Source: Atrichornis clamosus (Eukaryota > Chordata > Aves > Passeriformes > Menuridae). Taken from it: 64,000 nt of DNA. This document shows, piece after piece, positions 1 through 13,370 of the stretch; position 1 is the stretch's first letter; each line of letters begins with the position of its first letter. A program made the position numbers and the translations under genes. The stretch lies in assembly GCA_013400975.1 (NCBI GenBank), contig WBMZ01010234.1:124001-188000 (forward strand), in the 5' to 3' direction. Under the pieces are notes generated by a model that was not told the DNA's origin, did not search any database, and saw nothing but the letters and a program-made list of their open reading frames with translations.

Positions 1-2626
1 GGAAGTATACACTGCATTGCATAGCGTGATGTGTACAGTGCTACTGCTTTGAAGAGAACAGCCCTGCTTTTTCATTCCTATAGAGCTGAGCCTGCATCCA
101 GAGCTAAATTAAAGGTTTGAACTTGCGGGTTCCTCCAAAGCTGCTTTCTACTATATGAATCTCAAAAATCTCAGCTGAAGGAAACATTTTGAAATTATCT
201 TGTCTAGTACCTTGCTGTGCTACCGTAACTCTCTGGCTCAGTCAGCATTCCAGTGTAGCTGCAGTAGCTTTTTTCATTTTTCCCTAGCTCCCTCCACACC
301 AGCAGACTTCCACACCTCCCCAGACTTCCCAGTATAAGTGGGAAAACAGAAATGTATTCTAGCAGCACTACTCTTCGGAGCACACACCTTCCATCAGATT
401 ATTCTCCCTACGGATAGCAATACAACATATTCTGAGTGGGAAATTCTGTGGTTTCCATGGTTCGGGTTTTACCACTCAAGCTTGTAATTTATTGTACTTT
501 ATGCCACTGGTTGCCCACAATATATTAAGAGGAACCCATTTATTTTAAGAACTCTACAGGCTATTTTTCAGAAAATATCCTTGTGTAGAAAGAGTATCTC
601 TGGGCTGCAGCTAGACATGTGTGAGTGTGTGGGTCTGTGCCTACATGTGTTAGTCTCCACTGCGTCTCCTTTGCACTTGTATTTATGGGATAATGCTTCC
701 AGTAATGACAACCTGTAAAATTGCAAGCTGAGTTTAAAACTTTCCACCTACAGGTAAATGAGAAAAGGGAAGATATCATCTAATAGAGGACCAGGGGGTC
801 TGACAGAAGGCAGTTTGCCTTGTGTTCAAATCAGTTACTTGCACTATTTCATCTGACTTACTTACTAGTTTGGTTAAATGCTTATATCTGTGCTAATTGT
901 TCTGATACACAACCTGCACAAAAAAATTGATTTCCTGGAACAAGTCAATTAATTTTAATTGTGTGTTTTTGTCCTCACCATGCTCCTGATAAAAGTTTAA
1001 ATCATCTGTGGCACTCCAGTCAGTCAGGAGTGCTCCTGTCTCTCTGTGGGCACTGTAGACAGGAGTATAAAGGAGGCACGAGGGAGCATGATTCAGATGT
1101 CCTCTTCCTTTGTAGCACCCGTGTAATGGAGAAGGCTGAATGTCACAAGCCTACCCGAGGATTTTTTAATCCCAGAAGTGCAAACTTTTACTGTTAAAAT
1201 CCAAAAAGGAAACTGCAGATGTAAATATTAGATTCAGAAAACTTTTGTCATATCCTGCTGCAATATGCATGTGTTCTGCAAGCTGCCTTCTGTGTTGTTT
1301 ACAAAGGCTCCTCTCCTCTTTTTCATGATGATCTCATTTTTTGTTATGGATGCCAAAAGAAGGAAGATATTTATTTTTATTGTATATTGATTGACAGCCT
1401 GGTTTAAAAGTATTTTTGGAAATCAAAAAATATAAGTTAAATGTTGCTGCTTTCTTCCAAACATGGAAACAAAAAAGCTAGAACCAAATTAACAAAAATC
1501 TGGCCATAATATCGTCTTCGAATAATTCATATTATTTACCGCAGATAAGCACATTATTAATCTTCCTCATCTTTAAGCCTTAAAAGCTGTCTGTAATCTT
1601 GTCTGGGAAATAAAATGAGACTAGAGCTCTCCTATCTTATCTGCTGTAAAAAAAGCGTTGACTAAGAAAGGTAACAACCAGAGTGTTTTCAGACAATTGT
1701 CCGCAGTAGGCTTCATTCTGGGTGCCCATGAATTTGAGATCAGTTTTGACCACTACTGTGGTCAGTAGGATCTTCTACCTCATACTGAGGAAAAAGAGTG
1801 TGATACAGGATCTAAGTATGTAATGGGGATGCAAAGCAGAGTTGAGCAAGGACAAGTCACAGAATACTTAAGGTAAAATATATTTTGAAGGAATTGTAGC
1901 ATGTCAATAGCTTGATTCCTTCTTCAAAAGCTTAAAAATATGTCTCCTATACACCACACAAGTGATTTACAAGCAATGAGTGACTTGGCAGAGTATATAT
2001 CAGGCTGTTGTCTTATAATTACTTTTTCTGAATTATTGTAGTGGAAGTACTTCCTGCTGTAGGTTCTTCTACTGATGAAAAGTCTCATGGGACAGGCGCT
2101 CCATGGGGGAGTCTAGCAGATGTTGAGATTAAACGAATGTTCTCAGAGAAACACCTACAAGCTTTTCTGACACAGCAGGACGAGCCCTTATAATGCCTGC
2201 TGGATCTGATTTGTTCAACTCTGAAATTAACTCAGATCAACTCTCACTGAAAATGCATTCACTCCTTCAGAAAAGTGAAGAAAAATCAAGTACGAATCCT
2301 GGAGTGCTTTGTCCACTGCTTTGAGGAAAGAACCCCGTGTCATCTCATATAGATTCATCAAAATTAAGGTTGGTCTTGAGAAAAAAAATCTTAATTAGGT
2401 GAAGCTCTGAACTACGTTACTGGTAGCCTGGATGTAATCTGAAAGTTGCATCAGCCAAGTACAACTATGTCTCAGGATGAGAATAGGCAGCCATCAGTCT
2501 TCTGTCTTCCCATCTGGTACAATAAGTGCAAGCAAGGAGAACTTCAGAAATAAAACCAGAAAAACAGAGATCATGACAGGCATGAGTAGAGGCCTTGTAG
2601 ATCTTCTAAAGAGATGTTATTGTCCT
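1..2626. other. Intron, no feature recognised
   Basis: AT-rich sequence with only short chance open frames. No repeat family, RNA gene or conserved exon was recognised on either strand. Confidence 0.6.
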
Positions 2627-3091
2627 TGTCCTGGTTTCAGCCCTGATCAGTGGGAGTGGGTGTGGCCAAGACTGTAATATTACTTGATACGGTCTTATGT
2701 CATTGCCAGGGTGAGGCAAAAAGGGGCTCTCTCTTGCTTTGGGGAGGAAGGATGTTCCCTTCCAGTGGGAGAAAAGGTGGTGTGATGGAGAAGAGTTGGT
2801 CAGTGGTTCTTGCAGTTTTCCATGTAAATCGTTTCTTTGTCTTATACCTTTCATTATTAGTATTGTTCTGCTACTGTTTGCTTTCTTATTTAATTGCTGT
2901 CTCCAGTAAATTGTTCTTCCCTCAACCCATGATTTTCACCTTTTGTGCCTCTAGTTCTAAACTCCATTCCTGGAGCAGGAAGCAGGAGGGTAAGGGGAGG
3001 GAGAAGAGGGGGAGTGAGCAAGTGGCATCTGGTTTGGAAGAGTGTTCTGGGGGGGCATGAAATTGAGGAGTACCATTCCTAAACCATGACA
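2627..3091 (+). mobile_element. Solo LTR, avian endogenous retrovirus (TGTCCTGGTTTC family)
   Basis: The segment starts TGTCCTGGTTTCAG and ends AAACCATGACA; the two ends are near-inverse of each other (TGTCCTGGTTT against TGTCATGGTTT), as expected for LTR termini. The 3' half has the family's typical order: T-rich block with ATTATTAGTATTGTT, a degenerate polyadenylation region before CTCAACCCATGA, and a G-rich block ending in GAGTGAGCAAGTGG. Flanks are GTCCT on the left and ATCCT on the right, a possible diverged 5-bp target duplication. No gag, pol or env lies beside it. A 136-codon open frame inside it is a by-product. I recognise the family from memory of bird genomes; a repeat-library search would name it. 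Confidence 0.75.
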
Positions 3092-3789
3092 ATCCTATGT
3101 CAGAAAAGAAACCAAACCCCTTCACTAAAATTATAGGGACTCTGTGTCTGGATGGGATAAAACCAGTTATTTTTTAATGAATGGGTGATACTTGTGGGAT
3201 CTTTACACTTAGGGATGCTTTTCAGTAAAATCGTAGCTAAAGGCAGACAACTCAAGCTGGCTTCAGAACCACTTGTTGAAATGATTGGATTTAAAATTTT
3301 CGTATAATATTGCACAGACATAAATATACTGCTCCGGTACTTGAGCTGGTGCGTTCATGTAGCACTGCATTGCTCTTTGTGTTGCTGTGTGGGTTTCTGA
3401 TATCTAAACCACCTCTGCACTGTACTCCACATCTCTTTCAGATTATGGGCATACCAAACTGAGTGAATGATCCAAGGTCTGTACAGTGACAAAAAAGCCC
3501 TTACTCTTCTGACATTTTGTCTCAAGAAGTATATCTCTGCATTATTCATACCAAAGCATAAATGCCTCTTCTGGAATATTTAGTCTTCTTCACAAGCATC
3601 TTCTCCTATCATTATGTTCTGCTCATGATTTGCTATGTTATGAAGTTTTATGGTGGTCATCCAGAACTAGTTACAAGTGATGAAATTTAATGTCTGCTGA
3701 TGCAGAAAGGAGATGGAAAAACATATAACCTCTTAGGACCAAATTTGACACAAGAATAGGGTGGACATACAGATCCTGGGTAGGAATGA

Positions 3790-4335
3790 TGACAAGCAGC
3801 GTCCTGGATTGTGGCAGGAGCGCAAGCAGTGACTGCAGCATGTGATTACCTAACCCCTACCACCATCCTTTACTTGGCACCCATCAGGCTGCATCTAGAA
3901 TACTGCATATGGCTTGTGAATCCCCAATACGCTGACAACAGAGACACAGATCACCTGGAGTGCATGCAGCAGAGGGCCATCAAGATGATCTGGAGCTGCA
4001 GTCCTTGCCTTTGAGGACAGACTGAAAGACCTGGGCTTGTTCAGCCCTGTGAAGAGATGGCTGCAGGGAAAGCTTAAAACAGCCCATCATGCTATGGAGT
4101 GGTTATCAAGAAGAGAGGGACAGGTTCTCCATGGTGAAGCCTGACAGAAGAATAAGAGATGATGGGCACAGCTTGAGATGAGAGAGATTTAGACTGGATA
4201 TGAAGCCAAACTTTTTCACTTGCAAGCAGTGGAACAGGTTGTCCAGACACACTGTGCCACCTTGGATGTTTCTAAGGCCCTGATCAACCTGGTCCAAACT
4301 CATAATGTACCTTGCTTTGACAGAGGTTTGGTGTG
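3790..4335 (+). mobile_element. CR1 LINE 3' fragment (end of ORF2)
   Basis: A short open frame (3811-4014) encodes a decayed C-terminal ORF2 segment with the CR1 pattern (I)RLHLEYCIW...PQYADN...LECMQQRAIKMI. The downstream bases keep the order of the CR1 end: a GACCTGGGCTTGTTCAGCCC block, the FFT-type segment around AACTTTTTCACTTGCAAGCA, GGAACAGGTTGTCCAGA, and CTGATCAACCTGGTCC. The 5' end is truncated as usual for LINEs, and the terminal octamer repeat is missing. Confidence 0.85.
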
Positions 4336-5584
4336 CAGTCTTCCTGAGCTACCTTCTAGACAGAGTGATCCTGTTACTCTGGCTGCATTCACACTGATTG
4401 CTTGCAGTTCTCTTGAAACAAGACAGGAATTAGCAGATAAAGAAATTCTTATGGCATGACCAAGATATGAGTAAGCATCCTAAAGGGAACTTGGATTGTG
4501 ACCTCCTTTGGAACAAAAAATATCTATATTTCTTGTACTTGTCTGCAACAAATACATTCACTAACAAATAACCCTTCTTCACAAAAATCAATTGAATCAA
4601 TGAATGAATCATGATTTGCCCACTTTGTTCCACTTTGCTCTATTGAAAAATGTTTGTGCTGATTGCCTGCCAATGTATTTTGTTGTCCCAGCAGATGAAC
4701 TGCTGTGAACATAATCTGTTATTTGCATCAGTTCCATTATCAATTTCATAACTGTTTCTTGTGGTGCAGAGGAGGACTCATCCCACCTGGTTTACATAAA
4801 CTACAGCTATAGTATTATCTACCAGGAGGAGAATAAGGCACTCTGCAAAAGAGCAGTTAGACTTCTCTACAAGTGTTTGCACTGCACTGACTTCTACACT
4901 ATTTCTGTGTGAGTATGACTTGCATTTAATTTTGGCCTATGTGGACTTACCACGTCCAACAGATAAATATTTGTCATTGTAATTTTGTGTGGAAAAAAAC
5001 ACTTCAATTTGGGCTGTTTCTATCAGACCAGGGAGGAGAAAACATCTTACAGGTCTATTGGAAAAGTATCTGAACTCTGTTGCCTGCCATACACAGTCTA
5101 ACATCTAACCTTGCTGTCAGTGTATAATCTACAAAATGCAGAAAAGGCCGAGTTTTCTAATGAATGGAGACCAGTAGTGACTGTTACTTGGGGCAGTGCC
5201 TGAGGCTGTGTGCTAAGGGAACCGTGTGTCAGGTCCATCCTGAGTCAGATAGTGTCTCAGTACCTCTAATTCAGAAACAACCTCTTTTGTTACAGTTAAA
5301 ACGGTGTGTTCTGTTCTGACATTTCATCTGAAGGGCATGAAGAACGGTGTGAACTTCTGAATTCCACAACGAGTCAGGGATCCATGCAGAGTTGTATGAC
5401 ATGCCTTGTCTCCTACAGACTGCAGCTGCTACAAGAGCTACATTAAAAGCACCTTAGTGACACAGACAATTTAAGAACAACTCTGTACTGGAAGTGGTTT
5501 TGGCCTCCTAGATATCATAGAAACTCTAGGAAAATATCCATATACGAATATGACTTTTCTACTGCAGTGGACTGATTTCAACTG
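4336..5584. other. Intron between CR1 and LTR remnants, nothing recognised
   Basis: Unique-looking sequence without open frames above chance or recognisable repeats. The same holds for 3092-3789 between the plus-strand LTR and the CR1 fragment. Confidence 0.55.
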
Positions 5585-6154
5585 GCTGGCAGGTGCCCAC
5601 CAAGCCACTCTCTCACTCCTCATGCTCAGCAGGACAGGGGAGTGCAATATATAAAATAAAAATTAAAAGCTCATGAGTCTAGATAAAGGCAGTTTCATAA
5701 AGAACCCCAAAGACCATGTATGGAAGAAAAGGAGAATGTGTCCTCTACCTCTGTCAGCAGATGATGTCCAGTTATTGCCTGGGAAATAAGGCTTCAGTAT
5801 GTAGCAGTTGCTTTGGAAGATAAATGCCTTAATAACAAATGCTCTCCAGCACCCTCATCCTTTCTCTTATCTTTTTATTGTTGACCATGACATAATATGG
5901 AGTGAAAACTTTACTCAGTTTGGGTCAATTGTCCTGGCTGTGTTGCCTCCTGGCCTCTTGCTAACTCCCAGCCTACCAGCCTTTGAGGGTGGGGATACAG
6001 GGTTGGAGAGAGCTTAGTGCTGTGTGAACACTGCTCAGCAGTGCCCAAAAAAACCTGGTGTGTTACCAACACCTTTCTAGCTACCAATACAAAGTACAGC
6101 ACTATAAGAGTTACTGTGGGGAAAGTTAACTCCATCTCAGCCAGATTCAAAACA
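5585..6154 (-). mobile_element. Degenerate ERV LTR/leader remnant, same family, minus strand
   Basis: Read on the minus strand, it begins at 6154 with TGTTTTGAATCTGGCTGAGA and continues through a diverged U3 (GAGTTAACTTTC, then the block around GCAGTGTTCACACAG, then the CCATATTATGTCATG region near 5890). At the left end, CCACCAAGCCACTCTCTCAC and the CAGCAGGACAGGGG block resemble internal or leader sequence of the same avian ERV family. The copy carries many substitutions and deletions and has no open reading frame. It lies 2.5 kb from the plus-strand copy at 2627-3091, in inverse orientation. Exact left end uncertain. Confidence 0.65.
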
Positions 6155-9100
6155 TCTACATGTAAGAAAATTTCTATACTTGAATCCTACTGGATTGGAG
6201 GAAGATGATCTCCTATAGCAGACAGAGAGAAAGAGATGGGATGGGGAGAGAGGCATTCCCTTACAAGAGGCACTTGGCTAAAACATTGCAAAGAATGAGT
6301 CAAAAATAGCTCCCACTCATTTGGCTGCCACCCAAGTGGGAAAAGTAAGTTTAATTTTTGCAAGGAGGGATGATTCAAAAGAGCAATAGCTGCAAAAGTC
6401 TTGATGGATTTCTTCTCTTCCCTAGAATTTGTGCCACTACGTAGTTGTTCTAGTAATCCAGATGAGCTATTCTGAAAATGTGGCAAACTGTTAGGCATCC
6501 TACAGCCTTCACAGAGTAGAATCCTCAGAAGACCAGACAGACTTTTTTCTCCCAAAATATGCATGTACATTCAGAGCTCAGTGTTACATGAGAATATCTG
6601 AAGGACAACGTCAGTCTTCTCAGAGACTAAATGAGGGAATTCAAGCAGTAATTCCTGTCATTAGAGAAAGGAGATTTCTAGGAACTAGCTTTCCCTTTCT
6701 TTGTAGAGAGCATGCAATCCCAAACTAGTGCTGACTCAACAGTAGCAGGGTGTGAGAAATTGCAAATGAAGCAGCTGTAATTGCTTGAGGAGAAGTTCTT
6801 GCTATCCATGAATGATAAAAATTGAACTTCACATGCCAGTGGCAATTCTGAATAAATCACTCAGTAAAGTGATTAGATTGTATATGAGCAAATTATAATG
6901 GTAAGGCAGTAACTGAAGATTCTCCAATACAAACTTTTCTATTAATACCCTTTGCAAAACAGATAGTTTCAAATATGGTGAACCTTTTTTAATAAGGCAG
7001 TTAAAGAACAACGTAGTCTTTTTTTTGTTTCTGATTGCTTGTTGTAAGGCAACATCTTGCTGAGTAAATACAATTACACTATGCTTCCCCATCACAAGAA
7101 TTTTTGTACTTGGTTTTCTTTTTCCTTAGATAGTTTCCCAAGATGTTAACTCTCCAGACATGGAAAATGAACTTGAGCAGTACCGCCTTTGACAATTCTT
7201 GTCTCTGCAAAAGTATGGGTGTGTTTTGTTCTCAGTAAGGACTGGCAGTGCACTTCTGTGATACAGAAGAGGTCATGACCCAGAAATAGTCACAACACTT
7301 GCTAATAATGTGCATGGACTCCTGGGATCACAGGAAATTTGGCTTTATTCATGATGCAGGACACTCTGCCTTTTCACAGGAATATTGAGGATATACTTGA
7401 TGTAGCAGTAAAAGCTCTTAGATACACTGAAGTTAAGGTGCTTGATACAAGCACTGGATACTGATAATATTCCTAGGGTGATATATTAATGGTAGCAGTA
7501 TTTAAATTTGTAGCAGCACAAAAAATCAGAACATTGGCACTTTTAGTGGAGTTCAAATATTAGTGCTCATTATTTATTGAGCAGCATGGATTTTCTCCTC
7601 CAAATATGAGTATGGAGATAGTTTGTGAAGGAGGAAAGAGGCAATTCAGACTCCTTTTTTGAAAGAGTTTGTGGAAAGGCCTACCTTCAAATCTGTCAGA
7701 GGTAAAGGAGGCGGTTTCTTGACACTGCCATACTAGACCTCCTTTGAGAGAAAGGCTCCACCAAAAAACCTTGAAGCTGCTAGTATTTGAAGTGACAATC
7801 TTAACCTTGCAGAAATGTCAGATAAAGACATGTGCACAGAAAGCTCTGGTGGTGCCAGACAGTCAGCAGTCAGATCTGTGTAGTTAAATAAATATTGTAT
7901 TGCTCCCAGATTTCCTGGGGACATATAGATCTCTTGATTCTGTAGGTAAGCCATTATTTGGAACAGATATCTTGTGATGCTTCCCTTTGGTGATTTGAGA
8001 CATTTATGAACTTTTCAGTTGTCAGTGTTTTCAGTGGTACACCACCAAATGTAAGAGCTGATTGCTTTTCAGCAAACCCTAAGAAGTATCACACAGTTTG
8101 AGGTTTCCTGTAAAAACTTACAGCTTTCTAGAGGAGGGAAAGACGTCTGAATGCTTGATTTGATGCTATTAACTGTCAGAGTTTACTAATGCAGACAAAT
8201 GATTTTGTGTTTCACTAGTATTATCAGAATTTAGTGATTCCTGTCTCTGATACCTGACACCTTGAGAAGCCCAGAACACTGGGCAGGCATGTAATAATAC
8301 CTCTTCAGACCCTCTCCAACATCCAGTGACTTCAAACCTGGGATATCTTGAAAAGTTTGGGGTGGGATTTTTTTTTTTTTAATAAAACAGCCCCTTGGCT
8401 TTCTTCCATGAAGTTGTTTAATTATTTTTTGGCATAACTGCAATTTTAGAGTCTACAGCAATTGCTGTCTGAAGACTCACCTACGCATTCTATGCTGAAG
8501 TACCCCATCTTGGCCATTTTGAACTCACCACATGGTGAGTTCACTTGCCTTTGATGCACCACATAAAGGGTGACTATGTTGGTTCAGGCTCAGGTTTTTA
8601 GTTTCATAACCAGAGACTGGATAACAAACTACAACAGCTGCTGAGATGCCTCAAAATTAGACCTTTTTTCACCAGCATGAAATTTATTTGTGTGAATGGA
8701 ATGAACAAAACAGTGCAATTTTAAGCTTCTTTTCTTACAAAAGAAGGCTGTGTATTTGCACTGTGCATCGATCACTCAACTCTCCTTGGCAATTTTTGCC
8801 CTTGTTGGCCAATATTAACTTGTCTAAGCTGAAGAGTTCTCAAAGTCAATTAAATATTTACACCACAAATCAGCATTTTGGTAAAGTCCAAAGTTAATAA
8901 CTCCTTCAAGGAAAAATTATTGGTATAAACTCGACATGGATTTAGCCCATCCGGCTTGCCGTGATTCCCTCATCAGCCAGATGGCCCAGCCTGCCTGCCA
9001 GTCAGCACCTCAGGCCAGCTTCAAGTCAGTGACAGTACTTGGTGATATGCCTCAACTGTGAAGAGGAGAACTGGGGAGAGACAAAAGCTACTGTGGAAGC

Positions 9101-9962
9101 TCTTGTCAGGAAGGATTACTGATGGAGAAGGGAAGATCTAGAAACTATGGTAATGCAACTCAGGGGCCACGTGAAGACCAACTGAGATTACTGCTAGGGA
9201 ATAGAGCAGGTGAAAATGTAAAGCATAGGACAGAAATCCATGGGAAACAAGGCTTCATGAGTTTTGTTCCTAATGAAATAACTTCCTCACTATCAAGTCT
9301 ACCTTTTTACTACAAGTGAAGTATTTGCAAATTACAAACAAAATATTTGCAAAAATTATTCAACAAGTATTTTATAGAAATGTAATCATCTCTCACAATT
9401 TACTAATAAATTTAATCTTCCTGAAATGTTTTGGTTTATTTTTGCAGATTCTGAGTGGAAGAGAAAACCTGTCTATACACAGATACACTTCCTTTGCTAT
9501 GAGGTAAGAGTTACTTTCATCTGTAGGACATTGTGTTTTTTATATGAGTGCCACATAGTGGAAATTACATTTTTAGTGGGTTAAGTAAAGAAAGGGTGAA
9601 GCAGATGACTGGCCAATTTCAAAACTCGTCAATTTTCCTTAAAGTTGGTTTTCTGCAGTGATATTTTCTGTGAATTTCTTGATTATTCCATTGATCAGAA
9701 AAGATGACTTTGAGGAAAAAAGTATAAATTTGTTCCTATTTTTGTTAAAATTTAATGGCTCCTTATTTTTTGCAAGCCATATTACAGACTTGGCCACTCT
9801 TGTCAGCCTTAACATAGCCCTAAAACGTGAAAAGGGAGCAAGCCACACTATGAGGGAGCAGAACTAAATTGAGAGGGGGCTGTGTAACCAATATCAGACA
9901 TAATTCCACCAGAGTTGGGATTATTATCTATACAATTTGAGATCACCAGCTTTTTATACATA
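6155..9962. other. Intron, nothing recognised apart from a hairpin
   Basis: A 127-codon minus-strand frame (6187-6570) has no recognisable domain and is taken as chance. A T12 run occurs near 8370. The somewhat GC-richer 8930-9060 stretch matches no repeat I know. Confidence 0.55.
8520..8543. repeat. Perfect 10-bp hairpin containing a donor-like motif on both strands
   Basis: TGAACTCACC, loop ACAT, GGTGAGTTCA. Because the stem is symmetric, GGTGAGT occurs on both strands. Confidence 0.9.
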
Positions 9963-10017
9963 AAAACAAACAAACAAACAAACAAACAAAAACATACACC
10001 ACCACCACCACCCCCCC
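9963..10017. repeat. Compound microsatellite (CAAA)n-(CAC)n-C7 next to the GRM1 exon
   Basis: About six CAAA units (9966-9992) are followed by a CAC-repeat (9997-10010) and seven Cs (10011-10017). On the GRM1 sense strand this is a G7 run, four to five GGT units and then TTTG repeats, beginning 70 nt downstream of the donor. The G-rich part has enough G pairs and triplets for a G-quadruplex in the pre-mRNA. Confidence 0.9.
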
Positions 10018-10046
10018 AAAATGGAACCAAAGACAAATTTTTGCTA

Positions 10047-10424
<378 letters not shown>

Positions 10425-13191
10425 TTAACGGGGAATCTAAAGATGTAAAATTCAGGCAGAGAAAGCAGAGTGATATCCACTTCTAATGAGCAGTCTGACT
10501 GATTTCATGCAGAGTCCTCATTAACTCATCTGGAATAATGAGAATTTATCCTTGTCCTTCTGAAAAGGTTATTTGGCACAGCTTGTGCTGTGATGTCTCT
10601 GTGACTGAAGAGATTCTGCCTTATTTCTCCTGTCCTGTAAGGAGTGGAAACTGAGAAAATTAATGTTGATGAAAAGGAGAATGAGACAGGATCCTGGATG
10701 TTTTTTCAGAATAGACCTCAACATGCATGAATCTTACAGCTAGAAGAGCAATTCAAATCAAACCTGAAGTGAGAAATGCGTTCTGTTGGAAGAGAATGGT
10801 GTAAGACTACTTGACCAAACTAAAAAGAAAGCCACATGATATTCTCACACTGCATGGGATTTGTAATAACATGCTTTTTTTACCTCCTCCTTCTTCTTTT
10901 CAATTTTTTTTTAATTAACAAACAAAGGCCTTCTACTTTACTTCTCTGTTCCTATATGACATACTTTTGAAAATCTAAATATAAAACTCTTTACTGACAA
11001 CAGTATTTCATGGAAAGTCTGTCTTAACAGGCTTGAACAAATTCCATTGGGCTTAGCATCTGAGTTTTGGTTTAGTTCTTTAGTTCTTTTTCTCCTTTAG
11101 AAGTTCATTGATTTAGTGTCATTCTCCAGTTCTCATTAGGGTCCCCTAAGAACAGTGCTATTACAGTCTGATTTAAGTGCAAATATAAGCCAGCCATTGC
11201 TTAATTTTAAAATGCCGGGCATGTCATGAGAGAAATAGATTATTCTTGCACCTCGGATCTAGGTCTATCCACTCAGAATCAAATCAGCTGCACCACTTCT
11301 GTGAATAGCAGACAGATGAAGCACTTCCAGCAGCAAAGAGCTCAAGAGGAAAAATGCAATTGACCACTGAGAGAAGTCTCAGATGCACCCAAGAGAGGGT
11401 TGCATGCTGAATTCCAGACAGGCTGAAAGAAGGTCCTTGTTAGGAGCCTCTTACAGGGAGCCTTGAGAAGAGCATTGTGCTGAAGACCATTACCAGCTGA
11501 GGGCATTTATGAGACACTCAGCACAGATCTGGCTGGGACTCCACAAAGGAAAATAGATGGGATTTGAAGCAGCAAGCTCTGTCACAGTCCTAGTCAAACC
11601 GCTGTAAAGTGACTATGCACAGGACGTGTGTGAGCCTTTGGTCCTCAGGCACCAGACTAAACAGCTACGTGGTTTATCTGGCATTCACATTAACTGCTGC
11701 ATCCGTGCTCTAAGCACCTGGAAAAAAAATGTCAGTTCTCCATGAAAATACAGCAAACCCCATGTACAAAATACTTTTCACATGGGAAACATGACCCAAG
11801 CCTCTATTATGGAAAGTTATTTAAGACGTGGGACATCTGGCAGTGCAGAGTGATCAACAGATTCCTTTCAACCTGATTTCGGGGACTCAAAAAGCTACAC
11901 TTTAAGACGACACTAAATGGCATCTTCAAGACAGGATTTCTTCTTTGTTACCCTCTTTGCCAAGGCCCTGCAATAGAACAACCCAAAATTTCTGAGCTTA
12001 CAAACTGTTGACCATAGTCTTTATATAGTATGAGACACACATTTATGCACGTTGCATTTCACATTTGGCATGAGAGCAAAGATTTGGGTGGAGGTAACAG
12101 GAGGGAGACAGTGAGGGCTGAAAGTATCCCAAAGTGACTCTCTCTGTCAGGCTGAACCTGGCAGCACCTGCTGGCTTATGTCTTCCCACAGCCAGCAATG
12201 CAGGTTACCCAGCTTCTTGTAGCAATATAGCCCAAGTGATAACCACCTGGCTCAGCCCTGGCCTGACAGCTGCACTTGAATTGCCACAGGGATGCACAGA
12301 GTTAAAAACCCACAATTTGTCCATCCCTGCCCCACTAGGCTGTCTGAAATTTTGTAGAGGGAAAGAAGCCACAGTTCAACCTCTCTGCATCCCACCACTC
12401 TTCATCTGTCTGTATGCTGAGGACAAATAATAAAATGTACCATGCACCCTGACTGCTTCATGACAGACCATGGTCTAGATTATCCTGGTCCAGATAACCC
12501 TACAAAGGTAAGAGAACTAACTTTCTGGATTTCACATAATTCAAGATAGAAATTAGCACCAGAGAGGAAAAAAAAGGCACAATATTTTTTTTTTTATGTG
12601 GGGGAAAAGTAAGCAAGAGATCACTCTTACAGCATGAGTAATTGAGTGCTAATTGCCTCATTATTTGTCACAATGTTTTTGGCTTTCAAAATGTAAACTC
12701 AAGCAGAAACATTAGCAAGTCAAAAAGAGGAAGTAAATTTAGCTGTTTTTTAGAAGACCTTCTTGAAATGAAGTAGTTTCTCTACTGTTTGGATTCCTAC
12801 TAGCCAAAATATAGTAATTTATTTTCTTTCCCCCTCCCCCAATATGTTTGGCTTGGAAAATTGCCACACACTCTCTGAAAGCTAAACAGAGAAAATCAGG
12901 AAAGACAAGAGAAAGTGTATTATGAGTTTTTTAAGGGCAGCTCACTGAAAAGTTCCCCTAAGCTGGAACACAGGTTGTCATCGAATGCTTCTTTGTCTTT
13001 TTCTGGCCCCAAATGGCATTTATTCCCTCTTCAACTTCCTCAAATTTTTACATCTGTCTGAAAAGTTTTGTCTTCAGCAAAATGTGAAGAAAAAGCACTA
13101 GAATCAGAGAAAAAAGTTCACATGTATTGAAGCTCATAGGGGAGCTTTGCTCTACTTTCAGTAAAGCCAAGGAAGCAAAGAGAAGTCCTGT

Positions 13192-13303
13192 GGTCTCTTA
13201 GGGGATCCCTGCCGTCCTGGCGGCTGCGGGCTGACTGAGCTGAAAGCTGCCCTAAGGGGGCCGTGCAGCCCCACCAGCAGCTGTGGGAGGATTCTTAGAG
13301 ACC
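13192..13303. repeat. GC-rich segment bounded by imperfect inverted repeats
   Basis: The left end GGTCTCTTAGGGGATCC and the right end GGATTCTTAGAGACC are imperfect inverse complements, with a GC-rich 80-bp core (GCCGTCCTGGCGGCTGCGG... and GGGGGCCGTGCAGCCCC). It stands out from AT-rich surroundings. The shape fits a foldback element, a MITE-like insertion or a structured RNA; I cannot choose between them. Confidence 0.5.
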
Positions 13304-13345
13304 AAAGATCCTGTTATAATATATTTCTGTATTTCTTTTTGCTGT

Positions 13346-13370
13346 TTATACATATATATATATATACATG
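13346..13370. repeat. (TA)n microsatellite
   Basis: An uninterrupted run of about eight AT units is framed by TACA on both sides (TATACAT...ATACATG). Confidence 0.85.

Noticed and set aside
2650..3060. 136-codon plus-strand frame
   Set aside because: It lies within the LTR at 2627-3091 and has no retroviral protein pattern; LTRs do not usually encode protein.
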